In this document: positions 1-11,509 of the stretch, in pieces
Layout: every line of letters starts with the position of its first letter
Numbering within the stretch: position 1 is the first letter of the stretch
Source: Dichetophora obliterata
Taxonomy: Eukaryota; Arthropoda; Insecta; Diptera; Sciomyzidae
Assembly: GCA_963920525.1 (NCBI GenBank)
Contig: OY986437.1
Coordinates: 113,948,715-114,012,714 of the forward strand
DNA: 64,000 bases
Reading direction: 5' to 3'
Made by a program: the position numbers and the translations under genes
The notes under the pieces: generated by a model
The model's database searches: none
Seen by the model: only the letters and a program-made list of their open reading frames with translations
Told to the model about the DNA's origin: nothing

Positions 1-944
1 AACATTAATTTTTTTATTAAATTTATTTACTTTGTCTTCTGCTTGTTTACAAGGACTTTAAAACATAAATTTGCTTATCGTCAAAGTTTATAACCGTTAT
101 TGAATTAAATTCCCCTTGCTTTCTGTTCCCATCGGCGGAAAAAGCACTCCGAAAGGCCTTTTTGAGTGCTTGCAAGTCAGCTGAAAGCGCTGACCCAACG
201 TATGACACACCATTGTAATTTTAACATTGCATGTCATTGAAAAAGAGCACTTCAATTTAGCTGACTATGAATTGCTTCAAAAGGCCTCCCGTGCAAAGCT
301 TTGGGTCAGCAGTTCGTCGCATTCTTTTTGATTTTGCCTACCTCAAAAAGAGACTTCCTGAGAGGGAGAGAGAGAGAAAAAATTTGTTATTTCATCGAAA
401 CTAAGGGTTAGAATTTGCAACCGTCGATACTGCTTCAAAAGGCCTCCATTGGAAAGCTTTGGTTCAGCAGTTCGTTTTTATTTTTCATGCATTAGCGAAA
501 AATCGACATTTTGACTGAAACAATAACTACAGCAATGGTTACAATTAAATTTTGCGATACCTCACAGGCACACTTGTATCAAACAACTGATTATTTGCAT
601 TCCGCGTTTTTTTTTTTTCTTTGTTCGGTTTTTTTGATTTGTTTTTCTTTCGTTTTTTCCTGTGTCCGTTACTGAGCGCTCTCAATGTACTGTTTATTTC
701 CACAACAACAAAAATAAGTGCTGACGTTTTGCTCCTGTAGGAAGCTGCTGCCGGCCCGTTGGGTTGCTACGAGGAATGATCTTCGACTAATAAGGGATAT
801 CATTCCTTAACATTCGTCAATTTCTCGTAGGAATAACTTCGTAATTTGTTTCCTTACATTCGCATGGTCATAACTAGCGGGGGGTAAGGGGGTAGACTAC
901 CCTACTTACTTTTTTTAGAGTCGGCCTAATTGTAATTTTTTACT
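1..944. other. Intergenic AT-rich sequence with a short direct repeat
   Basis: No coding region is recognisable. A 44-bp block beginning TGCTTCAAAAGGCCTCC occurs twice, at 273-316 and 431-474, with few mismatches, so it is a diverged duplication about 158 bp apart. A related AAGGCCTTTTT stretch lies near 150. A T-rich run is at 606-660. The hAT copy described next begins near 945-960. Confidence 0.6.
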
Positions 945-2039
945 AAAATTTTTTTTAAATATTGATTTTTATAAACAATAATTATGAACGCATCAAAGCC
1001 AGTCGTAACTTTTATTGCCATTTTCATTCAATTTAAACCAACTTTAGTTGGCTATTTCATTTCATAATTCATACCGAAAACTATCTTCAGTCGGCCAATT
1101 CACTTATAGTCGTACCTTAAACAAACTTCACTCGGCGAACTCACTTTCAGTCGTACCTTAAACAAACTTCAGTCGGCAAACTCATTTTAAGTCGTATCAG
1201 CGTTGAATTGTTGTAAACGTATCCAGTGTTCCTTTGTGACAAAAAAATTTCAGAAAAGTAGTTAAAATTTGTTAAAAAATTACGGAAATAGTATGCATAG
1301 TAATGTAAAAGAGAGCAGCGGACAAAATGGAAAAAAGGACCGTTTTTAGTCCAATTGTGCAACCGTGTCCTTGACCAAAAATAAAAACCGAAAATGATAT
1401 TTTTGTGTGAAAAAAAAATATTAATGATTTTTATTTAAGATTTAAAAGATAACATCAGATTACTTTTTTTATATCTGAGCAAAAACTTAAAAATCATAAA
1501 ATAATAATTAATGCTTAAGTTTATGGATAAAGCTTAATGATAACAGTCCCTGATACAAATATCTTGTCAAAAAGTTGAAAAAGTAAATGGAATAAAACAA
1601 GCCCAAACGAACAAAGGCTTACTCAGTCGCCACACATATTCCCTTTTTAAAACCTAATTAATACTTTTTTATAGAACTTTCTGAGATTGAAGTTTTTACC
1701 CAGAAATACCCTACATTAGTAATAAAAAATTAAATGATCGAAATCGGCCAACATATTTAAAGAAATTTTCTTAGCTCAAGAACTCTGATGTAAAATCTTT
1801 AATTTCATAGCCTTAACATTTTAGTTTAAATAAAACTATAATAAATAAATAAATAATGAATTTAAAGGATTTAGTCAAACTATTAAAAAAGGTCCGTTTT
1901 AACTTTAAAACTCGAGATGATGGCAAAAAGGCCACCATTTTTAAATCTGCATTCAAAATTCATTTATTATAAAAGCATCGCTTTATGTCATTGTTGATGT
2001 TTGAATCGAAATTTCCCAAAGCTCTAAGAAAATTGACAA

Positions 2040-2928
2040 GTGGACTCGAAATACTGCATATTCGCCATCAAACCAACTCATTTCTGTGGACTTTATTATA
2101 AGTCTTGTTTTATGAAAAATGTGCAAGTAAATATGAAACTCCTGACTGAATCTCTTGAAGCCGTTGAACTGAATATTTTAGATGCTATGAAATTTATTTC
2201 TTTTACCCTTAAAATATTAGAAAAACTAAATTCGGACTCTGAAGGTACGGATAACCTAATTAGTAGTGCTGTTGCATTGTTAAAATCTTTTAAAGTTGAT
2301 GCTTAATAGGAATTCTCAATTCGCCATCGCCGTCGTCTTGCGCCGAAACGTTTGGATGATAACAATGCCAACGTGGATTACTTTTTGATAAACAGAGCAG
2401 AATTACAGCATCCATGATAGAGCAAAATTACGAAGGGCACGACGAGATAAGTGCCTATCAATCTTATACAATTTTGCTCGATCATGGGTATTGTAATTCG
2501 GCCCCTGTTTTTATAGAAAAGAATTTAAACTTGTATTGGATAAGATAACCTCTCTGATGCGAGATAAATAAAGCAGTTGCTTAAAAACAATAAAGCCTCT
2601 GTAAGAACTCTTTAATCCAATTCTATCTTCTACTAACTTGACCCAAAAGCGAATTCTAGAATCAATAAAATTGTTACCAAAAAATTGTTTGTTGGATTCA
2701 CTTCAATTGAAAGCGGATGTTTCGGAATGCAATAAAAATTCTCTTCCTGCAGTTAACAACATTTCGCGTTTGCTGTGCACAGTGCCTGTTACTGTTTTAC
2801 GAAATGAGAGAATGTTCAGCAAATTAAAATTAGTTAAAAATTATTTAAGAACCACGCAAAGTGACTCATGTCTCCATTACTTATTAATACTTTCATCGGA
2901 AAAGGACATAGTTAATCTAATTAACTAG
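2040..2928 (+). pseudogene. hAT-family transposase pseudogene, C-terminal part (left copy)
   Basis: Two open stretches remain. The first, 2040-2306, reads ...KPTHFCGLYYKSC... and ends at a stop. The second, 2638-2928, carries the hAT C-terminal dimerisation signature: CTVPVTVLRNERMFSKLKL followed by VKNYLRTTQSDSCLHYLL and a terminal SSEKDIVNLIN. In the family this module makes the transposase dimer and ends the protein. Between them the frame is lost and a foldback insertion sits at 2391-2508. The N-terminal zinc finger and the catalytic core are not recognisable. The inverted copy keeps about 20 more residues in this region (FEVFYDLCEGVSA), so the left copy also has a small internal deletion. 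Resembles the MYM/TTF-type hAT group; not functional. Confidence 0.75.
2391..2508. mobile_element. Short foldback MITE inserted in the left hAT copy
   Basis: The two ends are imperfect inverted repeats (left AGAATTACAGCATCCATGAT; right, reverse-complemented, CGAATTACAATACCCATGAT), both followed by nGAGCAAAATT. The matching position in the inverted hAT copy (near 6020) has no such insert and runs straight from the GATAAAC-like to the TGTTTTTATAG-like sequence, so this is an insertion after the two copies separated. No clear target duplication. Confidence 0.6.
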
Positions 2929-3000
2929 ATAATATTGCGCAGCAATGGGCTGCCTTAAAAAAAAGAAGAATTAATATTTAAATGTTATACTTAAAAATTA

Positions 3001-4055
3001 AAATTGTATTTTTTATTTAAAACACTGTTTTTTTAATTAATTTAAAAAATTAAGAGAAAAAATGTTAAAGAAATTGAAAGCCCTGTTTATTTTTTAACAT
3101 ATATAAACTATGAATTTTTAAAACAAAAGCGAAAATACATTTTTAAATGCTGATTTGAAAATGTTGAAATACTTTTATTTTATTTTCTTTGATGTAGGGA
3201 ACGATATGAAAACTGCCTTTAAGGGATCTTCTTCACTTGAAAAAGATCGAAAGATTGAAAAGTGTTACTATATGTTTGTTAAAAATTTCAGGATTTCTTA
3301 AAACGGTACCAAAGATTAATGAAAAAGGCCGTTTGAGCTGAAACTGTTTTGCATTATATTTATTATTGTTAAATCTCCAATATTATTACCTACAATCATC
3401 TATTAAAACCTAAATCACGAATTCTTAGAGCGTTAGAAATGTAAAAAATAGGGTAATTTTTCAATTTTTGTTTTGAAAATGGCGCCAAAAACAGGTATGA
3501 GGTTTAGTTGACTGATTATACGTAATCTTATAGTTTAAAGTATTATCGTTTAGATGAACAAAAAAAATTTTCAGTTACCTGTTGTAAAAGCTGAGAAATC
3601 GTTGCCACCTTTTTGGATTCGAAAAATGATGTCCAAATTGCGAAAAGCTTAAGAGAGAAGATTTTAATGTACACAAATTTTTTTTTCATCATTAAAAAAG
3701 TTTTTAGTAAAAATAATAACAAAGTGTTTTTCTTAGCCGTTCAAATTAAAAAGACCCCTTAAGATTTATTTTTATTGTTCGAACGGATGAGTAACTTTAT
3801 ATAATTCAACTATGTTGTATTTAAAAAAAGTCGGGACTTAAGAGTATCCAGTGGGCCGAAATACATTGATATGCACCCAATCAAAATAGCCTCGGTACGC
3901 CCCAGAACATTCGTAGTATTTACTAAAAAATTTCGCAGGTTGACAGTACGCATTATTCGTAAAAGGTACGAAATTTTAGTTGAGTTTAATAAATTTACAA
4001 CTGAAATCGTTCAGACTGGCTTGTCGAACAATTACCGAATATAAGGAAATGTGTG
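3001..4055. other. AT-rich spacer without recognisable gene
   Basis: Forms part of the spacer between the two inverted hAT copies. No ORF with family resemblance, no clear repeat. Homopolymer A/T runs are common. Confidence 0.5.
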
Positions 4056-4061
4056 ATTGCA

Positions 4062-4132
4062 AAGTAGCCGTAGCCTACTGGAAGAGTACGTGCCCCATAC
4101 GCTAAAGAACCGCGGTTCAAACCCTATCTGAA
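4062..4132 (+). other. tRNA-like pol III promoter pair (possible SINE head)
   Basis: An A-box-like TAGCCTACTGG and a perfect B-box GGTTCAAACCC lie about 38 bp apart, the spacing of a tRNA-type internal promoter. The flanks do not form a convincing acceptor stem or anticodon arm, so this is not a tRNA gene as it stands. A tRNA-derived SINE or decayed tRNA pseudogene is possible. Confidence 0.35.
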
Positions 4133-4382
4133 CAGAAGGTTCTTTTTCGTGACTAGGTATTACGTTATTGACTAGGTATAAATTTGTTTTTGTTCGAATA
4201 CGAATAAAATATTTAAAATGTGAACCAAACTACGTCCATTCTACGAATTCTATTCGTGTCTAAAAATTACGAATAAAATTCGTAGAAAAAAATTTTCAAT
4301 TTAAGAATTTAAGAATAAGTTTTTGTGAAACAAAGGTAAATGAAATGGTATCGTAACTTATTGAACCGTGTGCATATTACTC

Positions 4383-4546
4383 TTTTTTGTCGCGATTGCA
4401 ACACCGCCCTCAATTTTTTTTTTCGCAAATGCGGCTGAGAAATACTGAATATTAAATAAATAAATGTATTTGAATACATAAAAATTCAGTATTTTTCAGC
4501 AGCGCTTGCAAAAAAAAAACGTGAGAGCAATCGCGACAAAAACGCG
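4383..4546. mobile_element. Foldback MITE
   Basis: Inverted arms begin TTTTTGTCGCGATTGC and end GCAATCGCGACAAAAA. Inside, GCGGCTGAGAAATACTGAAT pairs with ATTCAGTATTTTTCAGCAGC. Loop is AT-rich. No coding content. Confidence 0.65.
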
Positions 4547-4950
4547 TAAATGAACACGACTTTACAGCAACGGGTACAACATACTATTTAAAAATTAATG
4601 GTTTAGCTCTGCTTTATTTGTAAACTAACCTAAAAAAGTATTTTTGTATTCTTTCAAAGATATTAAATATGTAATGAATATATCGTCATACGCAATCAAA
4701 AAAGCCATAAGTTACAAAAAACTCAAAACCAACTTTTTGATTGATTATGATGCATATTATCAAAATACATGTTTCGCAAAATTTTACACTTCTACAACTA
4801 AAACCGACGTTTTTATTAACAAAGTTCTCATAACCCAAAGTTTAAGCGCAATTTACAATTTAGAAAGTTTTTTGATTTTCTCTTAAAATTTTTTAATTTA
4901 AACTTACGGCATTTTTGATTGAATATAAAGATATATAAAAAATGTTCATT

Positions 4951-4994
4951 GGCTAGGGGGGCTTTTGCCCCTGACCCCCCTGCGGACGCCCATG
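4951..4994. repeat. GC-rich palindromic island
   Basis: A run of Gs, a central GGGGGCTTTTGCCCC palindrome and a run of Cs are followed by TGCGGACGCCCATG. It stands out sharply from the AT-rich surroundings. It may be the terminus of a mobile element, but no second end is visible. Confidence 0.4.
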
Positions 4995-5044
4995 TTCTTT
5001 GATGATATCTAAGAGAAACATTTTCATTTTATTAATTTAAGCAA

Positions 5045-5601
5045 TCTTTATATATAAAAATTAATGTACGTTTCTTGGTTTGTTTGTTTGTTTGTGTGTC
5101 CTGAATACATTTCTACACCGTTCATCCGATCGCGATGAAACTTTGTAAATTGGTTGTTCGCATTCATGCGCAGGTTTTAGTCCTAGTGCGGACAGCGTTG
5201 GACAAGGGGGCGTGGCACCTCCCATACAAATCAAATTTGAGATATCGAATAGCTTTTGAGTTATAGTTCGCACAGCCATGGAATTTGGTATTCGACCACA
5301 ATTTACACGTGCCGTTTTACTGATAACATTTTATGGGCATTGGTAAAAGGGGTGTTTTAAAAGGGGCGTGGCACCTCCCATACAACCCAAATTTGAGATT
5401 TTGAATAGCTTTTGCGTTATGGTTCGCTTAGACTCGGAATTCAGTATTCGACGACAATTTACACGTGCTGTTTTACTGATAAAATTTTATGGGTGTTGGT
5501 AAAGGGGCCGTGGCACCTCTCATACAAACAAAATTTGCGATATCGAATATCTTTGGAGTTATAGACCGCACAGTCTCGGAATTCAGTGTTCGAACTCAAT
5601 T
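5045..5601 (+). mobile_element. Helitron 5-prime end fragment with satellite-like body
   Basis: The block begins TCTTTATATATAAAAATT directly after an A (5044), the 5-prime-TC form shared by the other Helitron ends in this window (30424 and 11506 on the minus strand). It continues into about 3.5 diverged copies of a 130-150 bp unit with GTGGCACCTCCCATACAAA, ATTCAGTATTCGACNACAAT and TTTTACTGATAAnATTTTATGGG motifs, the same unit that forms the array at 26745-28130. It stops where the inverted hAT copy begins, so the 3-prime CTAG end is missing. Confidence 0.6.
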
Positions 5602-6367
5602 TTAATGAAGACATGAGTCACTTTGCGTGGTTCTTAAATAATTTTTAACTAATTTTAATTTGCTGAACATTCTCTCGTTTCGTAAAACAGTAACAGGCAC
5701 TGTGCACAGCAAACGCGAAATGTTGTTTACTGCAGGAAGAGAATTTTTATTGCATTCCGAAACATAAGCCGAAACGCCTTCGCATAGATCATAGAATACT
5801 TCAAATTCCGCTTTCAATTGAAGTGAATCCAACAAACAATTTTTTGGTAACAATTTTATTGATTCTAGAATTCGCTTTTGGGTCAAGTTAGTAGAAGATA
5901 GAATTGCATTAAAAAGTTCTTACAGAGGCTTTATTGTTTTTAAGCAACTGCTTAATTTATCTCGCATCAGAGAGGTTATCTTATCCAATACAAGCTTAAA
6001 TTCTTTTCTATAAAAACAGTTCATCGAAAAACAAGCTGCGTTGGCATTGTTATCATCCAAACGGCGCAAGACGACGGAGATGGTGAATTGAAAATTCCTT
6101 TTGAGCATCAACATTAAAAGATTTTAACAATGCAACAGCACTACTAATTAGGTTATCAGAGTCTATACTAATTCAGAGTAATTTTTTCTAATGACTTAAG
6201 GGTAAAAGAAATAAATTTCATAGCATCTTAAATATTTTTTTCAACGGCTTCAAGAGATTCAGTCAGGAGTTTAATTTTTACTTGCACATTTTTCATAAAA
6301 CAAGACTTATAATAAAGTCCACAGAAATGAGTTGGTTTGATGGCGAATATGCAGAATTTCGAGTCCA
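5602..6367 (-). pseudogene. hAT-family transposase pseudogene, C-terminal part (right copy)
   Basis: Minus-strand reading begins near 6367 with ...KPTHFCGLYYKSC..., passes several stops near 6240-6115, reopens at 6114-5920 (RRLDDNNANA..CFYRKEFKLVLDKI) and at 5886-5602 gives LTQKRILESIKLLP, FEVFYDLCEGVSAYVSECN and the dimerisation motif NERMFSKLKLVKNYLRTTQ. It breaks off after DSCLH, where the left copy continues with YLLILSSEKD. The missing 3-prime end lies at 6533-6632 in the opposite orientation. Better preserved internally than the left copy (no foldback insert, no 20-residue deletion) but also non-functional. Confidence 0.75.
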
Positions 6368-6532
6368 CTTGTCAATTTTCTTAGAGCTTTAGGAAATTTC
6401 GTTTCAAACATCAACAATGACATAAAGCGATGCTTTTATAATAAATGAATTTTGAATGCAGATTTAAAAATGGTGGTCTTTTTGCCATCATCTCTAGTTT
6501 TAAAGTTAAAATGGACCTTTTTTCAAATCGAA

Positions 6533-6632
6533 GGATATAGTTGATCTAATTAACTTAGATAATATTGCGCAGCAATGGGCTGCCTTAAAAAAAGAAGAAT
6601 TAATATTTAAATGTTATACTTAAAAATTAAGT
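6533..6632 (+). repeat. Misplaced 3-prime end of the hAT transposase
   Basis: The sequence from GGATATAGTTGATCTAATT to CTTAAAAATTAA closely matches 2905-2999 in the same orientation, although it sits inside the minus-strand hAT copy. On one side it interrupts the segment homologous to 1875-1900. It is the part absent from the right copy's own ORF end, which suggests a rearrangement (template switch or local inversion). Confidence 0.7.
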
Positions 6633-7335
6633 TTGACTAAATCCTTTAAATTCATTATTTATTTATTTATTATAATTGTGTTTAAATTAAAATGTTAAGT
6701 CTATGAAATTAAAGATTTTACATCAGAGTTCTTGAGCTAAGAAAATTTCTTTAAATATGTTGGCCGATTTCGATCATTAAATTTTTTATTACAAATGTTG
6801 GGTATTTCTCTATAAAAATTTCAATCTCAAAAAGTTCTACAAAAATGTATTAATTAGGTTTTAAAAAGGGGAAAATGTGTAGCGGCTGAGTAAACCTTTG
6901 TTCGTTTGGGCTTGTTTTATTCCACTTACTTTTATAACTTTTTGACAAGATATTTGTATCAGGGACTGTTATCATTAAGCTATATCCAAGAACTTAAGCA
7001 TTAATTATTATTTTATGATTTTTAAGTTTTTGCTCATATATAAAAAAAGTAATCTGATTTTATCTTTTAAATCCTAAATAAAAATCATTAATATTTTTTT
7101 AGTCACACAAAATTATCATTTTCGGTTTTTATTTTTGGTCAAGTACACGGTTGCACAATTGGACTAAAAACGGTCCATTTTTTCTATTTGGTCCGCTGCT
7201 CTCTTTTACATTACTATGCATACTATTTCCGTAATTTTTTAACAAAATTTATACTGCTTTTCTGAATTTTTTCTGCATTTTGTCACAAAGGAACACTGGA
7301 TACGTTTACAAAAATTCAACGCTGATGCGACTTAA

Positions 7336-8196
7336 GGCCCAACCAAAATAGACGTTTTGCTCCGTAACAAGTAAAAACGTTGTTGCATATTAAGGCTTGA
7401 TTACCCAAGCGTAACGTGAGGTGGCGCAGCGGGATGTAGCGTAGTGCGACGTTGCCTCGAGGATAAGCGATTACCGAAATCGTAATCCAACGTAGTGCAG
7501 GCGGCGTAGTGCAGGGCACTCATTTTATTCTAGAAGGCTTATTTACTTCTCCTCGTCAATAAAAGATTGCATTCTTTCTTATATAGTATTAAAATTTACA
7601 AAAATGTGAAGTTAAACAAATTTTTTCGCTTGTAACACAGCTGTCGAACTACCAAAAATCGTAACGTTGCGTAGAAATCTATTTTCTACAGACTTCTACG
7701 CTGCGTCACGCCACGTTACGATTTCGGTAACGACTTGTACACATTTATCATTAAACAGATTTTAGCTTGACAATTGGCAACGTCGCGCTACGTTACCTTA
7801 CGCTTGGCTAATCCAGCCTTTAATGTTGTTACCCAAAATGAGCAAACGTAACTGAACGAAACTAAACGAAACAGTTTGACAAGACGTATTATTCTGTAAG
7901 AACCGAATTGCTAGCATAGCAACTCGTCAACAACAACTGTGCATAGTGCGTTTTTATTTTATTTTCATCAATTTGTTTCAATTTTGCCATTATTTCACTC
8001 ATTTTTCACAAATCTTTATTTAAAATTACAAAATGCACCATATAAATAAATAAATAATACTCGATTGCCTAATGATCAGCTGTTTCAGACGAGTTGAGCA
8101 AATCGTTTCATTTTGGGTTAAATCCGTAAACATCCGTAACGAGTGCAGACGTTCGTCAAAATGCTATCGTCTCGTTTCGTCTATTTTGGTTGGGCC
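7336..8196. mobile_element. 861-bp MITE with GGCCCAACC termini
   Basis: Terminal inverted repeats GGCCCAACCAAAATAGACG / CGTCTATTTTGGTTGGGCC bound the block. Flanks are CTTAA (7331-7335) and CTTGA (8197-8201), a probable 5-bp target duplication with one mismatch. The left hAT copy shows the empty site near 1185. No coding sequence; a second MITE is nested at 7393-7819. Confidence 0.75.
7393..7819. mobile_element. 427-bp PIF/Harbinger-like MITE nested in another MITE
   Basis: TIRs of the form AGGCTKGATTAnCCAAGCGTAA are flanked on both sides by TTA (7390-7392, 7820-7822). A 3-bp TWA duplication is the mark of PIF/Harbinger. The interior carries further self-complementary blocks with CGTAACG and GATTTCGGTAA-type motifs. 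No ORF of its own. Confidence 0.7.
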
Positions 8197-8430
8197 CTTG
8201 AAATGCGTTGACCGACTGAAGTTTGTTTAAGGTACGACTGGAAGTGAGTTGGCCGAGTGAAGTTTGTTTAAGGTACGACTATTAGTGAATTGACCGACTG
8301 AAGATAGTTTTGGGTATGAATTAAAATGAAGTATCCGACTACAGTTGGTTTTTGTTATAAAAATGGCAATAAAAGGTACGACTGGCTTTGATGCGTTCAT
8401 AATTATTGTTTATAAAAATCAATATTCAAA

Positions 8431-10311
8431 TAACTTTTTCTACTTCGTCCTACAAATATATTTTTTTTTTTTTTAAGAATGCATAAAATGAAAAATTTGG
8501 TCTACTTCGCAAACCGACATAGTGTCCATGGACCTATGGAAAACGGTGCGATTTTAAATACAAATTGTTCAATTTTTATACATTAATCTAAAGAATTTAT
8601 TAAAGTTCGGTGCAGTTGTCTGTATGTATGAAATTCTGTATACAAAATTCTGCATTAACAGAAAACTGTGTTAAAAAATTCTGTATGCCAAAATTCTGCA
8701 AAATATAGACTAAGAACAACTAAGGTAAAAAAGCTTAAAGCAACAACTTTCCGTATTAATTTAATCTTAAAATACACCTTTTTGTATCCCAAATAAAGTT
8801 AAAATGCTGAAAATGGAGAGCAGACTTTTTGAAAGCAAAATTTTTAAAAAACAGTATATTGAAATAAAGGAAAATTAGACAAACAGTGTTTTAAAAATAC
8901 TGTAAAAATTACAGCATTTTGACAATACAGACTTTTGACAAGCAGAAAACTGACCCACTCCCAATTTATTTTCTATAGAAATAACTCATTTTCTGTTTTG
9001 TTTGTTTGTTTGGCCTTTCCACAAATCAAAACGGCTCAACGGTTTTCGCTCAAACTATGTATACGTATTAAGTGCATCCTAACTTAAAATGTTACATACT
9101 TAGTTTTTGCCACGCCCCCTCCAAAATTTTTCAACTAACAGTAATTTTGTTATTATAAAACTTTTTAGTATCGGAGATTTTTGTGTATTTAATTTTAAAA
9201 TTTTTTTATTATTTTCGCATCAAAAACACTCACATATATTCAAAATTGGAGAAATTTTCAGTACAACGACTTTTTCATAAAACATCGTTACCTAGGAATG
9301 AGCATAAAACGACATGAAAATCAAAGTTTGGTCTTTCGATGCAAATATCTCCGCTGTCCATTAATATATTTCATTCAAATTTTTTTTATTCAAAAGTTCA
9401 ATAAAATCACTTTACAAAAATATGTTGAACTGTACCGTTAAGTTACTGTAACTATGTTTAATAATTATGTCAAAAAAGGTCCAAAATATTGACTTTTTAC
9501 TCAAAAACTGACTCAAAAATTGTTTTTGTTGTAAAAATGAAACCAATTAAAAATTGTATATCTCTCTACGTTTCATACGACATAGCATTTATTTGCAAAA
9601 ACTCTTCCAGGTATACGCAAAAATTATTTTACTGTTTTTGTCATCAAAACAACCTTTGATTTTTTTCGCGAAATTTATTTTTTCCAAAATGTTGTTTTTA
9701 TATTATTTATAAAAAAGTCAAGTCTCAAAAATAATTTATGTGAAAAATTAGTAATCTAATTATTTTTTACTTTATTTGTTACTAGTCGCAGCGTCATCAA
9801 GCCGTCAATAAAGACTGAGTGTTGTCTACTTTTACAGTTGCGTCCTCAACACTTAAAAACATAGAATTGGATCAATTGAAATGTCCAGCTCACTTACTGT
9901 ATCATTTGTTGTTTTTGCTTTGCTTGCAAATGCGATGATATGATCCTGATCTCTCATGAAAAAACACAGCTAATATTTATTTTAGTACAATCATTTTTAG
10001 TATAACGATTTTTTCATAAAACATTGATAGCTAAAAATGAGAAAAAATTATATGAAAATCAAAGTTTTTACTTTTAATGCCAATATCTCCGCTGTTTTTA
10101 ATATATTTCATTAAATTTTTTTTGTTAAAAAATTCAATATATTTTTTTATTTAAATTTTTTTATGTGTCAAAATGTCCATATCTCAAGGACACATTAAGT
10201 ACCACCATAATTTTTATATTGTTGAAAAGGTAATTTTATTAGCTTTAAGATTAAGTAAATATTTAAATTATTTTTAATTAAAATTTTTTTCTAAATTACC
10301 TTGTATTTATT
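8431..10311. other. AT-rich spacer, no gene seen
   Basis: Non-coding by inspection. A short piece near 9000-9130 (GTTTGTTTG then GCCACGCCCCCTCC) resembles the Helitron body sequence. GATTTTCAT/ATCTCCGCTGTnnnTTAATATATTTCATT recurs at about 9318-9380 and 10055-10110, a diverged duplication. No other structure. Confidence 0.5.
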
Positions 10312-10505
10312 ATGTTGATTTTATGTGATTTAAATACAAATTCTAAATGTTTGATAGCTTTGAAGATATAGTTTGACAATTAATTGTTCTAACCTTGACC
10401 TAAAGCTCAATAAACGATTCTAAACTATCAAACAACTAGAATTTGTAATTAAAATAAACTAGCAAACATTTAGAATTTGTATTTAAATTATATAAAACCA
10501 ACATT
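10312..10505. mobile_element. About 190-bp MITE with 47-bp TIRs
   Basis: ATGTTGATTTTATGTGATTT (10312) pairs with the reverse complement at 10459-10505; both continue AAATACAAATTCTAAATGTTTG. The internal block CTAAAGCTCAATAAACGATT reappears inverted near 15140-15160, so at least two family members are in the window. Confidence 0.65.
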
Positions 10506-10723
10506 ATATTTAATTTTGAAAATATATTTTTCGTAACCCTTCTTTGAATTCAATTAGCTCACCGAAAGAGATGGAATAACCAACAAAAAAAATTTCCAAA
10601 ACTTTTTCGGATTAAAGTTCGTTCAATTAATTACCTTTCTAACGGTAGCTTAAACATAAAATTCAACATGTTTTTCATTATTCTAGAACTTAAAAAACAT
10701 TTAATCGAGAAGTGTACATTATA

Positions 10724-10867
10724 GATCCAAATATTTGTACAACACGATTAGGAACAACTATTGATGCAGTTTTTTCTAAATATATCGCTGACATATCATC
10801 CATACCATACGTTTGCTATTTCAGTAATCATAAACTTTTAAATTTCATTAATAAAATTCAATTATAA
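10724..10867 (+). pseudogene. Possible endonuclease (EEP) C-terminal fragment
   Basis: An open stretch ending at a stop at 10865-10867 reads ICTTRLGTTIDAVFSKYIAD and then YVCYFSNHKLLNF. This resembles the C-terminal end of exonuclease-endonuclease-phosphatase fold proteins of mobile elements, where a (T)R..TTIDAVF strand is followed by a S-x-H motif (here FSNH). Only about 47 residues are seen, with no catalytic N-terminal half. Assignment is tentative. Confidence 0.3.
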
Positions 10868-11059
10868 TTAAAAGCAATTGCCCAAATAAAATTAAAAATG
10901 GATGTACTATGTAATAAAATAAAATAATAATGATATGTAATAAAATTTACTGGTGTGATTATAAATTGTGTTTTTTTACTTAATTTGATGTTATTTAAAA
11001 TTTTTGAATTTAAAAATTATTTTATTATAAAAAACTAATAAATTAACAAATCTATGAAA

Positions 11060-11506
11060 TTGTGAAAAAGCTTCGCTTCTCTCGTGTGTCCAACGACGCA
11101 TCTATTTTTTTTTGTTGTGTTTGTAATTATAAGGACAAAATTTTTTGCCACACCCTCTTTCACCGCCCAAAAATAAATAAAAACTATATATTTGAGACAG
11201 TTTTGGTCGTATAAGACTAAAACTTGGTAATTTATTTTTTTATTTTATTGTCGGAAACTGTACTAAAAATTGGTTTCCACGCCCCATTTTACCGCCCTCA
11301 ATTCAATGAAAATGCTACATTTCAGCCGGTTTTGGCCGTTTAAGATTAAATTTGGTTAAATAGTTCGTATGGTTACTTTCAGTAACTTACAGACCTTGTC
11401 CTTATAATTACAAACACAACAAAAAAATCCCGAAGCAAATCGGACGCTTCATATTTGAGTTAGGGAATTTCAAACGCATTTCACGACTTTGTTTTATACA
11501 TATAGA
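11060..11506 (-). mobile_element. Helitron 5-prime half, minus strand
   Basis: On the minus strand the block starts TCTATATGTATAAAACAAAG after an A (T at 11507 on plus), the 5-prime terminus type of this family. It then has a TTGTCCTTATAATTACAAAC block (11395) that pairs with its reverse complement at 11110-11141, and GCCACACCC/accgccc body motifs. The plus-strand segment GCTTCGCTTCTCTCGTGTGT at 11071 recurs inverted at 60040-60070. The CTAG 3-prime end is not visible. Confidence 0.5.
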
Positions 11507-11509
11507 TAT

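Larger units (their letters stand above)
955..2999 (+). mobile_element. hAT-type transposon remnant, left (plus-strand) copy
   Basis: This block recurs in inverted orientation at 5602-8430, which defines it as a repeat unit. From 5-prime to 3-prime it has about 1 kb of non-coding sequence, including three diverged copies of a motif of the form cagtcgg..tcgtaccttaaacaaactt (about 1085-1200), and then a broken transposase ORF (2040-2928). The end of the shared sequence is near 3000 (cttaaaaatta). I see no clear terminal inverted repeats or target duplication, so the true ends may be lost. Superfamily is assigned from the ORF. Non-autonomous and decayed. Confidence 0.7.
5602..8430 (-). mobile_element. 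hAT-type transposon remnant, right (minus-strand) copy
   Basis: Inverted counterpart of 955-2999. Read on the minus strand it runs from near 8430 (ATTGATTTTTATAAACAATA homologous to 960) through the non-coding half to the transposase remnant. Three changes set it apart: an 861-bp MITE at 7336-8196, loss of the last part of the ORF at 5602, and a misplaced plus-strand copy of that very ORF end at 6533-6632. Both copies together make a long imperfect palindrome with the spacer 3000-5600. Confidence 0.7.

Noticed and set aside
4644..4886. 80-residue plus-strand frame
   Set aside because: Low-complexity Lys/Tyr/Ile-rich translation of AT-rich DNA, no family resemblance and no ATG start.
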